This document shows, piece by piece, positions 44,740-53,085 of a stretch of DNA of 64,000 nucleotides; within the stretch, counting starts at the first letter, position 1; the number at the start of each line of letters is the position of its first letter. The stretch is from DATFVA01 sp963711455 (GTDB lineage Bacteria; Bacteroidota; Ignavibacteria; Ignavibacteriales; Ignavibacteriaceae): the NCBI GenBank assembly GCA_963711455.1, contig CAVQEH010000006.1, positions 930,001 to 994,000 on the forward strand. Reading direction: 5' to 3'. The notes beneath the pieces were generated by a model. It worked only from the letters and a program-made list of their open reading frames with translations. It did not search any database and had not been told where the DNA came from. The position numbers and the translations under genes are program-made.

Positions 44740-44885
44740 GGGCTGACCAAAAAGTAAAAAAATGTCATTTCGAGGGAGTCTTCGACCGAGAAATCTTTTG
44801 GAATTCTAAGATTTCTCCCTCCCGCCTTGCCTGCGGCAGCGGGCAGGTCGGTCGAAATGACAAAGCTACTTTTTAGTCAACCCCA
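44740..44885. repeat. MITE-like imperfect inverted repeat, about 146 bp
   Basis: The two ends are inverted copies: left GGGCTGACCAAAAAGTA...TGTCATTTCGA, right TCGAAATGACA...TACTTTTTAGTCAACCCC. An inner pair AGAAATCTT/AAGATTTCT surrounds a small loop, and a GC-rich part (GCCTGCGGCAGCGGGCAGG) lies off centre. There is no ORF. The 'TGTCATTTCGAGGGAG' core is a motif I recall as widespread in Bacteroidota-like genomes, which supports a non-autonomous mobile repeat, but no second copy exists in this window. Confidence 0.7.
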
Positions 44886-45032
44886 ACCGGAAAAGAAAAT
44901 ATTTAACGGCTTCAGCCGCATTAGATATTCAATTAATCATTCATTCCTCTATTTTATTGCCACTTAATTTTAATTGTAATAATTTTGCAGAAGAAAGACA
45001 CCTTGATTTCACGGGGTGATGTTAAGGATTAG

Positions 45033-45146
45033 CTTCGATTAGGGACCCGCGAAATCTCAAATGCTTATAATGATATAAGTTTAGAAGAAAATTCATTTAG
45101 AGAAAGGACTAACCTTATAAAAAGATTTAAGGATATAAATGGATAA
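45033..45146 (+). pseudogene. C-terminal fragment of an unidentified gene
   Basis: After a stop at 45030-45032, a frame of 37 codons reads LRLGTREISNAYNDISLEEN and continues to KDING, ending in TAA at 45146. It overlaps the start of the next membrane-protein frame by 8 nt in the coupled style of real gene pairs. There is no start codon, so it is probably the tail of a gene truncated at its 5' side. Identity unknown. Confidence 0.4.
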
Positions 45147-45949
45147 AAAAGAACCTATAAAAGACCTGGCATCATATATAACAGCAGGAATATTTGTTTC
45201 CTACATAATTGGCTATTTAGTAGTAACTGGTTTTCTAACAAGTTATAATATTTTTAATGAGGATTAATTGAATATAAATTTTCTTAAAACTGGCATAGTA
45301 TTCTTATTAGTTTTAGTACCCATATTATTTATAATTGGTTCTAAAACTTATGAATTTTCAGAAGATACTTTCGAAAATAATTTTATATATAGTCGCAATT
45401 TCTCTATTGTTCATTAAATGGAATATTTACCTTTTTTTAATTTTGGCTCCTTATCTATTGTTATGTTATTTAACTATTAAATATAAAAACCGTTATAAAA
45501 AAATTTTTTGATCTCTAAATTTCATTACCTTAATTGGTCCTGTAGTTCTTGCAATTAATTATAAGTTTCTTTGGTTTTTGTATTTATAATTGCTTTTACG
45601 ATCATATTTTCATTTGTGTTATTATTAGGGCTATAAAATTAAAAAATTTGGTTTGGGATATTTTATTGCTCACCTATTCTGGAGTTGTATTATAGCTTAT
45701 TATTTTGGTACACACATTTATGGACAATTACCTTATTCTTTTAAAGGTGGTTTTACAGGTTCAACGTTTATAATATGTAAGGACTCATCAAAAAATTATT
45801 TAAAAGAAATAGGATTTAATTTTAATGATTCTACATATACAGATAGTGTATCGATCCTCTATTCTTCAAACGATAAATTTTTAATCTTAAAGGAAAAAGA
45901 AATCTATTTCCTTTCAAAAGATTTATTTAATGGATTTAAGAAACAATAA
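45139..45949 (+). pseudogene. decayed multi-TM membrane protein
   Basis: Several frames on the plus strand read as parts of one hydrophobic protein. A 42-residue ORF (45139-45267) with one TM helix (SYIIGYLVVTGFLTSYNIFN) is followed in the same frame after a TAA by NFLKTGIVFLLVLVPILFII. A shifted frame continues with VAISLLFIKWNIYLFLILAP, and finally 45653-45949 reads MGYFIAHLFWSCIIAYYFGT. Together they would give about 260 aa with five or six TM helices. At least one stop and two frame changes are needed, so the gene is probably dead. Confidence 0.55.
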
Positions 45950-46358
45950 ATATGATTATTCTTAATAAAATCGGAGAATATCTTAGAAATAATTATTCTA
46001 ATATTGGAAATACTTTTATCGCAATTTTGGTAGTCTATTTTGGTGCTTATTTGGCGTTAAAAAATTCAAATGAAACAAATAAAGATATCTCAATTAGGAA
46101 TTATAAATCTATGTTGATATCTAGCGAACAATTAGAAAGACAATATCTAGATTACGTAAAAAAAATAATTGATAGCTTAAATTCAAATTCAAAAAACCTT
46201 TCTGCAATGAATAGATTAATAAAGAATATGGATAAACCATTTATACTTGAAGAATTACTGAGGAGAAGTGTATAGTGTACCCCCAAAACTGGACAAAAAA
46301 ATAATATAATTTAATGTGGATCTTTATAAAATAACTATATAAATAAGGAACCACGAAA

Positions 46359-46651
46359 ATGTCTAAATCCAGAAAAACATTTAGTAATGAATTCAAAGCG
46401 AAAGTAGCTTTAGAAGCAATAAAAGGTTATAAGATTCTAACTGATTTACTTATCAAAGGAATACCAGGTACAACCAAATTTGATTGGAAACTGGAAGAAA
46501 GAAGTACTGGTAAATTTACTTGGTTTTTGATAATAAAAGAGGACCCAAAAGAGAACCAAATTCAGAGTTGATAGATCAGTTGTATAAGCAGATCGGTCAA
46601 CAACATGTAGAACTGGAGTGGCTTAAAAAAAAATTTAATTCTCTCGGTTGA
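46359..46651 (+). pseudogene. IS3 transposase OrfA remnant (helix-turn-helix)
   Basis: The start MSKSRKTFSNEFKAKVALEA is a typical IS3 OrfA N-terminus. The frame is then shifted, and the C-terminal part is found in another frame as DNKRGPKREPNSELIDQLYK and QHVELEWLKKKFNSLG with a leucine-zipper-like spacing. A run of nine A (46625-46633) near the end is a likely remnant of the programmed -1 frameshift site used to make OrfAB. Confidence 0.75.
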
Positions 46652-47465
46652 TGAAAAACGAACGCTGATAGAACCAGATAGTAAATTTATAACGATATAT
46701 CAGCAATGTTTTTGATAAAATTGTTTCACTCAAGTTATTATTATCATCCGCTGGAAATAACGGAAGAAGAACTTGAGATAATGAACCTGATAGATAAAAT
46801 ATATACCGGGCATCCATTTTTTGGATTAATAAAAATAACAGATGCATTAAGAAAACAAGGAAATTTTTACAACCACAAAAGGATATACAGGCTGATGAGA
46901 ATTATGGGCATAGAAGCACTTACGCCGAAAAAGAAATTGAGTAAGCCAGGTAAAGATCATCTTGTTTATCCTTATCTGTTGAGAAATGTAAGAACAACAG
47001 AAACCAATCAGGTATGGTCGAGCGATATTACGTATTTGCCAATATATAAAGGCTATGCTTACCTGGTTGCGGTTATCGATTGGTTTAGTCGTTATATTCT
47101 AAGCTGTAATTATCAAATAGTCTTGATGTCTATTTTTGTTTGGAAGCTTTATACAAGGCATTACAAAAAGGCAAACCCAAAATATTTAATACTGATCAAG
47201 GCAGTCAGTTTACCAGTAAAAAATTTACTGAAACAGTTATTGGAAATAAATTATGATGAGTATGGATTCTAAAGGCAGAGCTTTAGATAATATTTACATC
47301 GAACGTTTCTGGAGAAGTTTAAAATATGAAGACATATATCTAAACGACTATCAATCAATTCCTGAGCTTAATAGTGGACTTATGAATTATTTTAATTTTT
47401 ACAATAATGAGAGAAGTCATCAGTCATTAGGATATAAAACTCCAGCTGAAGTGTATTTTTCATAG
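46652..47465 (+). pseudogene. IS3 transposase OrfB remnant (DDE integrase)
   Basis: The catalytic core is spread over several frames: SVDEKRTLIEPDSKFITIYQ, then from 46706 the frame with NQVWSSDITYLPIYKGYAYL (first Asp), a shifted stretch reading FNTDQGSQFTS (second Asp) around 47190-47220, and from 47253 RALDNIYIERFWRSLKYEDI (Glu) with the end HQSLGYKTPAEVYFS. All three DDE residues are recognisable, but at least two frameshifts make it inactive. Confidence 0.8.
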
Positions 47466-48118
47466 GAAGGAACTAAATTATTTTGTTAATTAATACCACC
47501 TTAAATTATTAAAAATTCTGTCCAAAGGATGGGGTACACTGTCGTGATTTATATAGTTGTATGTCTGCGGACTTTAAAAATTGGTTGCCAACATATATTT
47601 CTTTTTTCCAAACAGAAGATTGGACAATTTCAGAAGCGAATATTCAAACTTATAAATCCAATTATGTACAATTATATTATATAGATAGTCTCATAAAAAA
47701 TGAAATAAGATTTATAGATGGTAAATTAAGTGAAGATTCCCTTATAAAAATTAATAATGAATTAAGAGTACCATATTATTTTTGGCTTATAAATATACAT
47801 ACCACTATTGATATTTTTAAGAAAAGTTATGAAGAGCATTTGCTTGACACTATAAAATCTAAAGAAGAGTACCTGAAGTTTGAAACTTCAAATCAATTAA
47901 AAAAATTCTGGAATATTGATTCTCTAAAGGTTAATAAATTCCATCAATAAAAAGTATTATAAAAATGCCATATGATAGTGCATTTTAAATTGTCAGTAAT
48001 CTCACAACCAACCAAAGCGAGTACTCTGCTCTTTTTTTTGATTTGCAGTTAAGTAAAACACAGTTAAGTTTTTATAAAGATTTTTAAAATTCAGCATATA
48101 ACTTTTTATTTTTTGCAT

Positions 48119-48727
48119 ATGAATAAAAATATCCAACCAAATAAATTAAAAAGAGAGAGTATTTTATTTATTATAGCCATATTCCTTGCTATTTGTAACG
48201 GTATTTTGGTTTTGACTAATATTAGACTAGCTAATATTGCAACAGATAACTTAAATTAAAGAAAGAAAACGCAAGGACTGAATTGAGAGCATACATACAA
48301 GTAGTAAATGCCACAACTACTCAGATGGAAATAGGGAAAACATTGGAAATAACTATAACCTATAAAAACACAGGACAAACCCCTGCCTATAATGTTCGTA
48401 TACAAGCGTCTTTAATGCCAGGTGTAGGGCATTGATGAAAACACATGGTTAAAACTTTATAAGACTGAAAGACATGGAAGTAATGTACTCGGTACTGATT
48501 TTCCTATAGAATTTACAAAAACATCTCCCTGGCTAATAACAGATTCAACTACTATCCCCCATATAAAAGTGGTGGTAAATATCTCGGTGCATATGGGATA
48601 ATCTATTATGATGATGTTTTTGGCTCCTCTCATTGGAATCGATTCTACTTACGTTACTGGCGAGGGGATAAATTTGTTTTTGATCCAAATTACAACGATG
48701 CTGACAAATATGAAGAAATTAATTAAA
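48119..48727 (+). pseudogene. decayed membrane-anchored protein
   Basis: A 46-residue ORF (48119-48259) with one TM helix (ESILFIIAIFLAICNGILVL) stops, then a shifted frame continues with ENARTELRAYIQVVNATTTQ, IGKTLEITITYKNTGQTPAY and NVRIQASLMPGVG to another stop. Further frame-shifted coding-like sequence (KFVFDPNYNDADKYEEIN) reaches 48725. The 'RAYI..GK.....YKNTGQTPAYNV' signature belongs to a common family of small anchored proteins of unknown function. Multiple disruptions indicate decay. Confidence 0.6.
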
Positions 48728-48840
48728 TACAAGATATTATTTCTTACAAAATTAGTGTTAATAATGAGTTAATTTTATGTTCAAATATTTTTTGTTTTTT
48801 ATTACTTTAATAATATTACGATAAAGAAACAGGAGTAAAC

Positions 48841-49152
48841 TTGGAATATATTTTTTGGGTTATTTTCGGAACAGTCCTCATAATTATGGTATACCGTGTC
48901 ATAATAAAAGGCGGATTGAAAGGTGCTGTTTTCGGATCCAGAATAAAAAATACAATCGGTGAAATTTCATTGAGTAAAAATATGGCATCATCAAGAGTAC
49001 TTAGAATTCATAAGCTGGAAAACGGCAAAGTGGCATTCGAGTTATCTTCGAAAGCAGTGCTTGCTTTTTCAATGACAGGATTTACTGTTAACGAAAAACA
49101 GGTTGAACAGTTGATAGAGTATTTAAATAAAACTAAAAATATTTCCGGTTAA
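48841..49152 (+). CDS. small membrane-anchored protein, unknown function
   Basis: 103 aa from a TTG codon with a preceding AGGAG. One N-terminal TM helix (YIFWVIFGTVLIIMVYRVII), then a beta-rich soluble part (GEISLSKNMASSRVLRIHKL, KVAFELSSKAVLAFSMTGFT). No family recognised. It is followed after 25 nt by a lipoprotein gene. Confidence 0.55.
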   Translation: MEYIFWVIFGTVLIIMVYRVIIKGGLKGAVFGSRIKNTIGEISLSKNMASSRVLRIHKLENGKVAFELSSKAVLAFSMTGFTVNEKQVEQLIEYLNKTKNISG

Positions 49153-49177
49153 TCATTTAATTAAAGGGGAGCATAAA

Positions 49178-49585
49178 ATGAGAACAATATATTTTAATTT
49201 TTTACTGATTGTTTCCGGATTTCTTTTCATTTCCGGATGCGCATCATACCCGGTGCATTTAATTGTAGATAATCCTTTTGTTCAGCGAATTGATCCTGTA
49301 CATATTTTTGTGAAAATTTCGGAGACAAAAAGACAGGGAAAAAATTCAGAAGACAAAATTTTTGATGAGGATTTTTATTATAAACCCGGACAGACAAATA
49401 AAACATTCAATTTCGAACTACCGAAAGGCGAATACCGTTTTTTTGCTGAGAGCGATAACGGGGAAGCTATGCTCGATGTTACTTTTACAATTGACAGGCA
49501 GTTATGGCTTTTCCTCGTCTATGCGGGAGAAAACCATTTTCAGCTTTATATTAACCAAACCGGATCTGTATTTATAAAAAAATAA
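49178..49585 (+). CDS. lipoprotein, unknown function
   Basis: 135 aa, ribosome-binding site AAAGGGGAG before the ATG. Lipobox FISGCASYPV. The mature part looks like a single small beta-sandwich (VHIFVKISETKRQG, FNFELPKGEYRFFAESDNGE), ending in a basic tail. No known family. Envelope location expected. Confidence 0.6.
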   Translation: MRTIYFNFLLIVSGFLFISGCASYPVHLIVDNPFVQRIDPVHIFVKISETKRQGKNSEDKIFDEDFYYKPGQTNKTFNFELPKGEYRFFAESDNGEAMLDVTFTIDRQLWLFLVYAGENHFQLYINQTGSVFIKK

Positions 49586-49781
49586 TTTTTACAGGAGGAC
49601 TTTACCCCGGCGAATGAGCTGATCCTCCGGGAATTATAAACCACCATTAACGAATTTTTAAACCAATAGCGGAATACCCAAAATTTTGGATCTCATTACG
49701 CAAAATGAATTATTTTTAATTATTTTTAAGGAGCTTGTTTTTGCAGCAATAATTAATATTCATAATAAGAGGGAAGCAGTT

Positions 49782-50321
49782 ATGAATAAAATAAAACTAT
49801 TACCAGGGATTTTATTCCTTCTTATATTAACTAATAGCTGCAGCAATTCTACAGAACCCATAAAATTAAATTTTGATACAATTACCAGAACTACTCTCGA
49901 TAGATATGGTCATATGGTTATTATATATGCCGACCCGACTGACTGGCTTATTAACTTAACTCCGCAGCCCGATTTTATAATTGATGACAGCGGACAATTT
50001 TCAACATTCATTACTCCCGCTTACCCAAATCCCTCCACAGATTCTATCAGAATAAAGTTTTCCTTATCACTTGAAACTAATGTCCATTTTGAAATAATTG
50101 ATGAGAACAGAAACCTTGTAAAAACCTTAATGGATGAAAGCCAGCATGCAGGGTATTATACTGTTACCTGGAATCTTGATGATAACAATGGCAGCAGAGT
50201 AAAAACAGGATTTTACCGCTGCAACTATTCATGGGAGGCAGTTGTATTTGAGAAAGGTTCGAATCAAACCCATTCACAAATAGTACAGGTTACCGGCTAC
50301 GGTGATATCCAGGTAGAATAA
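49782..50321 (+). CDS. lipoprotein with FlgD/T9SS-like Ig domain
   Basis: 179 aa from the ATG at 49782, which has a good ribosome-binding site (GAGGGAAG) and is followed directly by a lipoprotein signal (LILTNSCSNS); the frame is open 32 codons further upstream. The C-terminal half matches the FlgD-like Ig fold seen in T9SS C-termini: TPAYPNPSTDSIRIKFSLSL, FEIIDENRNLVKTL and GYYTVTWNLDDNNGSRVKTG, but the usual KKMxLLK end is replaced by other sequence. A lipidated protein with this fold is slightly unusual. Confidence 0.7.
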   Translation: MNKIKLLPGILFLLILTNSCSNSTEPIKLNFDTITRTTLDRYGHMVIIYADPTDWLINLTPQPDFIIDDSGQFSTFITPAYPNPSTDSIRIKFSLSLETNVHFEIIDENRNLVKTLMDESQHAGYYTVTWNLDDNNGSRVKTGFYRCNYSWEAVVFEKGSNQTHSQIVQVTGYGDIQVE

Positions 50322-50347
50322 TAGTTTAAACTTCAGGATTTATTACA

Positions 50348-50836
50348 ATGTTAATTCCCAAACTGGTAGTTCTTTTCGTTATCATTTTAATTTTCATTAT
50401 ATACTGGTACAGAGGCAGTTTTTTCATAAATAAATATATTTCGCTTGGACTTCTTATTTTCACCATACTGGGAGTAATTTTTTCGGATTCCGTTTACCAT
50501 GCTGTCAACAAAAGGGTTATAAAATATGCACAAGCTCCTGAAGGGAACCGTTTTCCTTTCATTTCCGAAAGATGGAAACAGGCAAATCCAAATAATCAAA
50601 ATGATAATACCAGGCAAATGATATGCGATGATTTTTTACACAAGCATAATCTGTTGGGTAAAAGCCGGAACGATATTCTGAATCTGCTTGGTGGATCCGA
50701 CAGTACTACTGACTTTCCCGGCTGGGATATGAAGTATAGTATCGGAGAGAACCAGGGATCATTCAATGTAGAATGGCTGGTAATAAGATTAAATGAAAAT
50801 GGTATGGTTGATAAATATAGTATTGTAAGCAAGTAA
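50348..50836 (+). CDS. membrane protein with SmpA/OmlA-like C-terminal part
   Basis: 162 aa. Two N-terminal TM helices (residues 4-20 and 30-47). The soluble part has DFLHKHNLLGKSRNDILNLL and GGSDSTTDFPGWDMKYSIGE, reminiscent of the small BamE/SmpA fold ('G.s..dv...lG.P'), though the overall match is weak. Role unknown. Confidence 0.55.
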   Translation: MLIPKLVVLFVIILIFIIYWYRGSFFINKYISLGLLIFTILGVIFSDSVYHAVNKRVIKYAQAPEGNRFPFISERWKQANPNNQNDNTRQMICDDFLHKHNLLGKSRNDILNLLGGSDSTTDFPGWDMKYSIGENQGSFNVEWLVIRLNENGMVDKYSIVSK

Positions 50837-50876
50837 AACAGAATAGTTTTTTAATTGTCGTTTTCAAATTAAATCG

Positions 50877-51239
50877 GTGAAGAATAAAATGTTAAAAATA
50901 ATTTTCATCGCTTCTCTTTTATTTACTGTATTAACATACTGTCAGGAAAAGGACACAACAAAATCATTCAATTATGAAAGAGATACTCCCGCCTGGTTAA
51001 AAGCCAGGATTGACAGCATATCAATAGATGCCAAACATTATGCGCTCGCAAAAGTAACCAGGTATGAATGGAAAGATAAATATGTTTATCATATTTATAA
51101 TGGATTGAGTTCCTGTATGTACTGCGAATTATTTTACGAAGATGGAAATGGGGTGAGATTTGAAAGTGAAAAAGAATTCCAGGAATTTTTGAAAGATAGA
51201 AAAGACTCGTTAATAGTGTGGGAGTGGAATAAAAAATAG
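50877..51239 (+). CDS. small secreted protein, unknown function
   Basis: 120 aa from a GTG; an ATG four codons later is an alternative. N-terminal signal peptide (KIIFIASLLFTVLTYCQEKD). The mature part is charged and aromatic (AKVTRYEWKDKYVYHIYNGL, then SSCMYCELFYEDGNGV). The pattern with a CxxC (CMYC) resembles DUF6970-like small proteins of Bacteroidota, a weak resemblance only. Confidence 0.5.
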   Translation: MKNKMLKIIFIASLLFTVLTYCQEKDTTKSFNYERDTPAWLKARIDSISIDAKHYALAKVTRYEWKDKYVYHIYNGLSSCMYCELFYEDGNGVRFESEKEFQEFLKDRKDSLIVWEWNKK

Positions 51240-51317
51240 ATTTGTTATAAACCTGACTCATGTTACACACTACACAAGGTATTTAGAAAATAGTATTGAA
51301 TTAAATTTGTACCAAAT

Positions 51318-51572
51318 ATGAAAAAGCAATTCCGGTTGACACTTGGTGCTCTGACTTTAGCTGTTATTGCAGTACCTGTAAGCTTTATTATAACTTTTGT
51401 ATTAGCACCGTTTTGGAACTGGTTTGAATCTGTTACGGGAATTGAATCAATAGGACATTCGGGTCCTGCAAACTGGTGTTTTATACTAGATTACATTGTA
51501 TTGGATATTCTGATTTTAATAATATTCGCCCGGAATAGCAAAATGAAGAAGCCTACAAGTCCGGAGAAATAA
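51318..51572 (+). CDS. small integral membrane protein
   Basis: 84 aa with two TM helices (about residues 8-30 and 55-73) and a basic C-terminal tail (ARNSKMKKPTSPEK). The periplasmic loop contains WNWFESVTGIESIGHSGPAN, a segment I recall from short conserved hypothetical membrane proteins. Function unknown. Confidence 0.55.
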   Translation: MKKQFRLTLGALTLAVIAVPVSFIITFVLAPFWNWFESVTGIESIGHSGPANWCFILDYIVLDILILIIFARNSKMKKPTSPEK

Positions 51573-51865
51573 ACCGAGTGAATGTAGAAAAAATAAAAGA
51601 ACTGAAAATGTTTTTGACATCATATTGATCCATTTTTAAAAAGAAACCTGTCCCAAATGGATTGATTTTACAATTTTTAAAGACGATTGAATTCATTTTG
51701 GACAGAAGTATAATCAATATTAAATTTTCTTGACTTTTATATATTATTGTCGGAACTTGACACTGTCATACTGATCGATGAGGGATTATTAATTGAATCA
51801 AAAAGGATCTAAAATTGCTTTTTTTCAAATGAGATTAATAAATTACTATTTACCAAGAATGCATT
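51573..51865. other. intergenic region, about 290 bases
   Basis: No convincing gene in either strand. It contains a TTGACTTTTATATATTATTG stretch at about 51731-51750 that could be part of a promoter for the following gene, but spacing does not fit a standard consensus well. Otherwise nothing was noticed. Confidence 0.3.
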
Positions 51866-52897
51866 TTGTTAGTTCCTGCTGACTTAAAATCTATTATTCA
51901 TAGTCTTGAGAATGGAAACCTTTCAAATAAGGATTTGAAAAGGTTTATTTTTATATGTAGAAGTATTGCAGAATCAACCATTAATATATATCATAAAAGA
52001 GCTGCCGAGGTTCTATATTCACATGGTTGGTGTTTATTTGACCTTTCAATCGATTGTATAGGAGAGCTTTTTGCAACATCTGCAAAAGGTAATCTAATAA
52101 AAATAGAACCTTTACTTCAGAATACAAACAAACCGCTTTCCGAATTACCTGATAACCATATATTGCTGATATTGAAAGGATATATTAATAAATTCGTTTC
52201 TTACAGGTTGATGAAACTTTTAAATGAAGCTGACCCGGAAGGTCGACGAATCTCCAGAAACATCAGAGAAGCAATCAAAAATGACAGGACTAATTTGTGT
52301 TCTATATGGGACTTCAGAGGAGAAGTATTGGTTTTTGATCACTTCGAAATAAATGAAAACCTTCCTGAATTTCCATTATTGGAACTCGAAAATAAAATCT
52401 TTTTGAAAGCAAATACGTCTGTTTCCATCACTGCAATACTTGAACAGATCGGGCGGATTCTTTCAGATCAGGATTTTTATCGAAAATCTGTACGATTAAT
52501 TGATATTATCCGAATAATAAAAAGATTATACACAAAGGTTTTTTTCGAAGAGACAAATAAAGAGAAAAGGCTACAACTCAACTCTGATGAGCTTAATGAA
52601 AGTGATTTAAACATTATTAGGGATAAAACAATCCGTTTTTCTGCAGAGAAAATAAATATAATTTATTATCAGAAACATAAGGTTAAAAAATCCGAAGCAA
52701 TGAATTTGCTTGTTGTACTTAGCTCAATTCTGGATGACTGGCTAAATGACGGAAATACAGAGCCTAATTATTTTGAGTATGCTGAAAAGGAAATGAATTG
52801 TAGCAAAGATGAATACGATGAACGCTGGTCATCTATCATCCATTATTTAGTAAAATTGATGCGTATCTTTATTAAAGAACAACTTGAAGCGACTTAG
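51866..52897 (+). CDS. unrecognised cytosolic helical protein, possible divergent sigma-like regulator
   Basis: 343 aa from a TTG codon; no better in-frame start is visible. Soluble, mainly helical, no TM segments or signal. Segments such as RAAEVLYSHGWCLFDLSIDC, NKFVSYRLMKLLNEADPEGR and SAEKINIIYYQKHKVKKSEA have the charged/aromatic helical look of sigma region 2, but no canonical sigma motif is met. The next gene on the same strand, 188 nt downstream, encodes a zinc-finger membrane protein of anti-sigma type, which is the main reason to suspect a regulator. Family not recognised; the call is a hypothesis. Confidence 0.45.
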   Translation: MLVPADLKSIIHSLENGNLSNKDLKRFIFICRSIAESTINIYHKRAAEVLYSHGWCLFDLSIDCIGELFATSAKGNLIKIEPLLQNTNKPLSELPDNHILLILKGYINKFVSYRLMKLLNEADPEGRRISRNIREAIKNDRTNLCSIWDFRGEVLVFDHFEINENLPEFPLLELENKIFLKANTSVSITAILEQIGRILSDQDFYRKSVRLIDIIRIIKRLYTKVFFEETNKEKRLQLNSDELNESDLNIIRDKTIRFSAEKINIIYYQKHKVKKSEAMNLLVVLSSILDDWLNDGNTEPNYFEYAEKEMNCSKDEYDERWSSIIHYLVKLMRIFIKEQLEAT

Positions 52898-53085
52898 AAT
52901 CTTTAGCGGTTATGTTGAACGAATTTAAATCCAATAATGAATTATTATTAAAAAGTACTGGGCTGATTAAAACTAATTCATTTAAGAAATCTTGATTTTA
53001 TCAGAAATCAAAAGAATGAAATTAATTCTGGGAAGCCTAATAATGTGGAATCTTAAATTATGTATTTGAGTTAATAATCAAAGCT

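Larger units (their letters stand above)
46276..47538 (+). mobile_element. degenerate IS3-family insertion sequence
   Basis: 1263 bp bounded by imperfect terminal inverted repeats, left TGTACCCCCAAAACTGGACA and right, reverse-complemented, TGTACCCCATCCTTTGGACA. The length, IR ends (TG...CA) and two overlapping transposase frames are typical of IS3. Both transposase frames are broken. No clear target duplication was seen at the borders (ATAG versus CTGT). It interrupts the gene of 45952-47950. Confidence 0.85.
45952..47950 (+). pseudogene. membrane protein gene disrupted by an IS3-family element
   Basis: The 5' part (45952-46275, 107 aa) has an N-terminal TM helix (NTFIAILVVYFGAYLALKNS) and a helical region ending ...PFILEELLRRS. 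The frame picks up again right after the IS at about 47541 with RDLYSCMSADFKNWLPTYIS and runs to 47950. Removing the 1263-bp element gives a protein of about 240 aa with one TM helix and a helical cytoplasmic part. No protein family recognised. It follows the decayed membrane protein by 2 nt. Confidence 0.65.

Noticed and set aside
46271..47542. Target-site duplication around the IS3 element
   Set aside because: Bases flanking the two ends (ATAG and CTGT) do not match; the duplication is absent or decayed.
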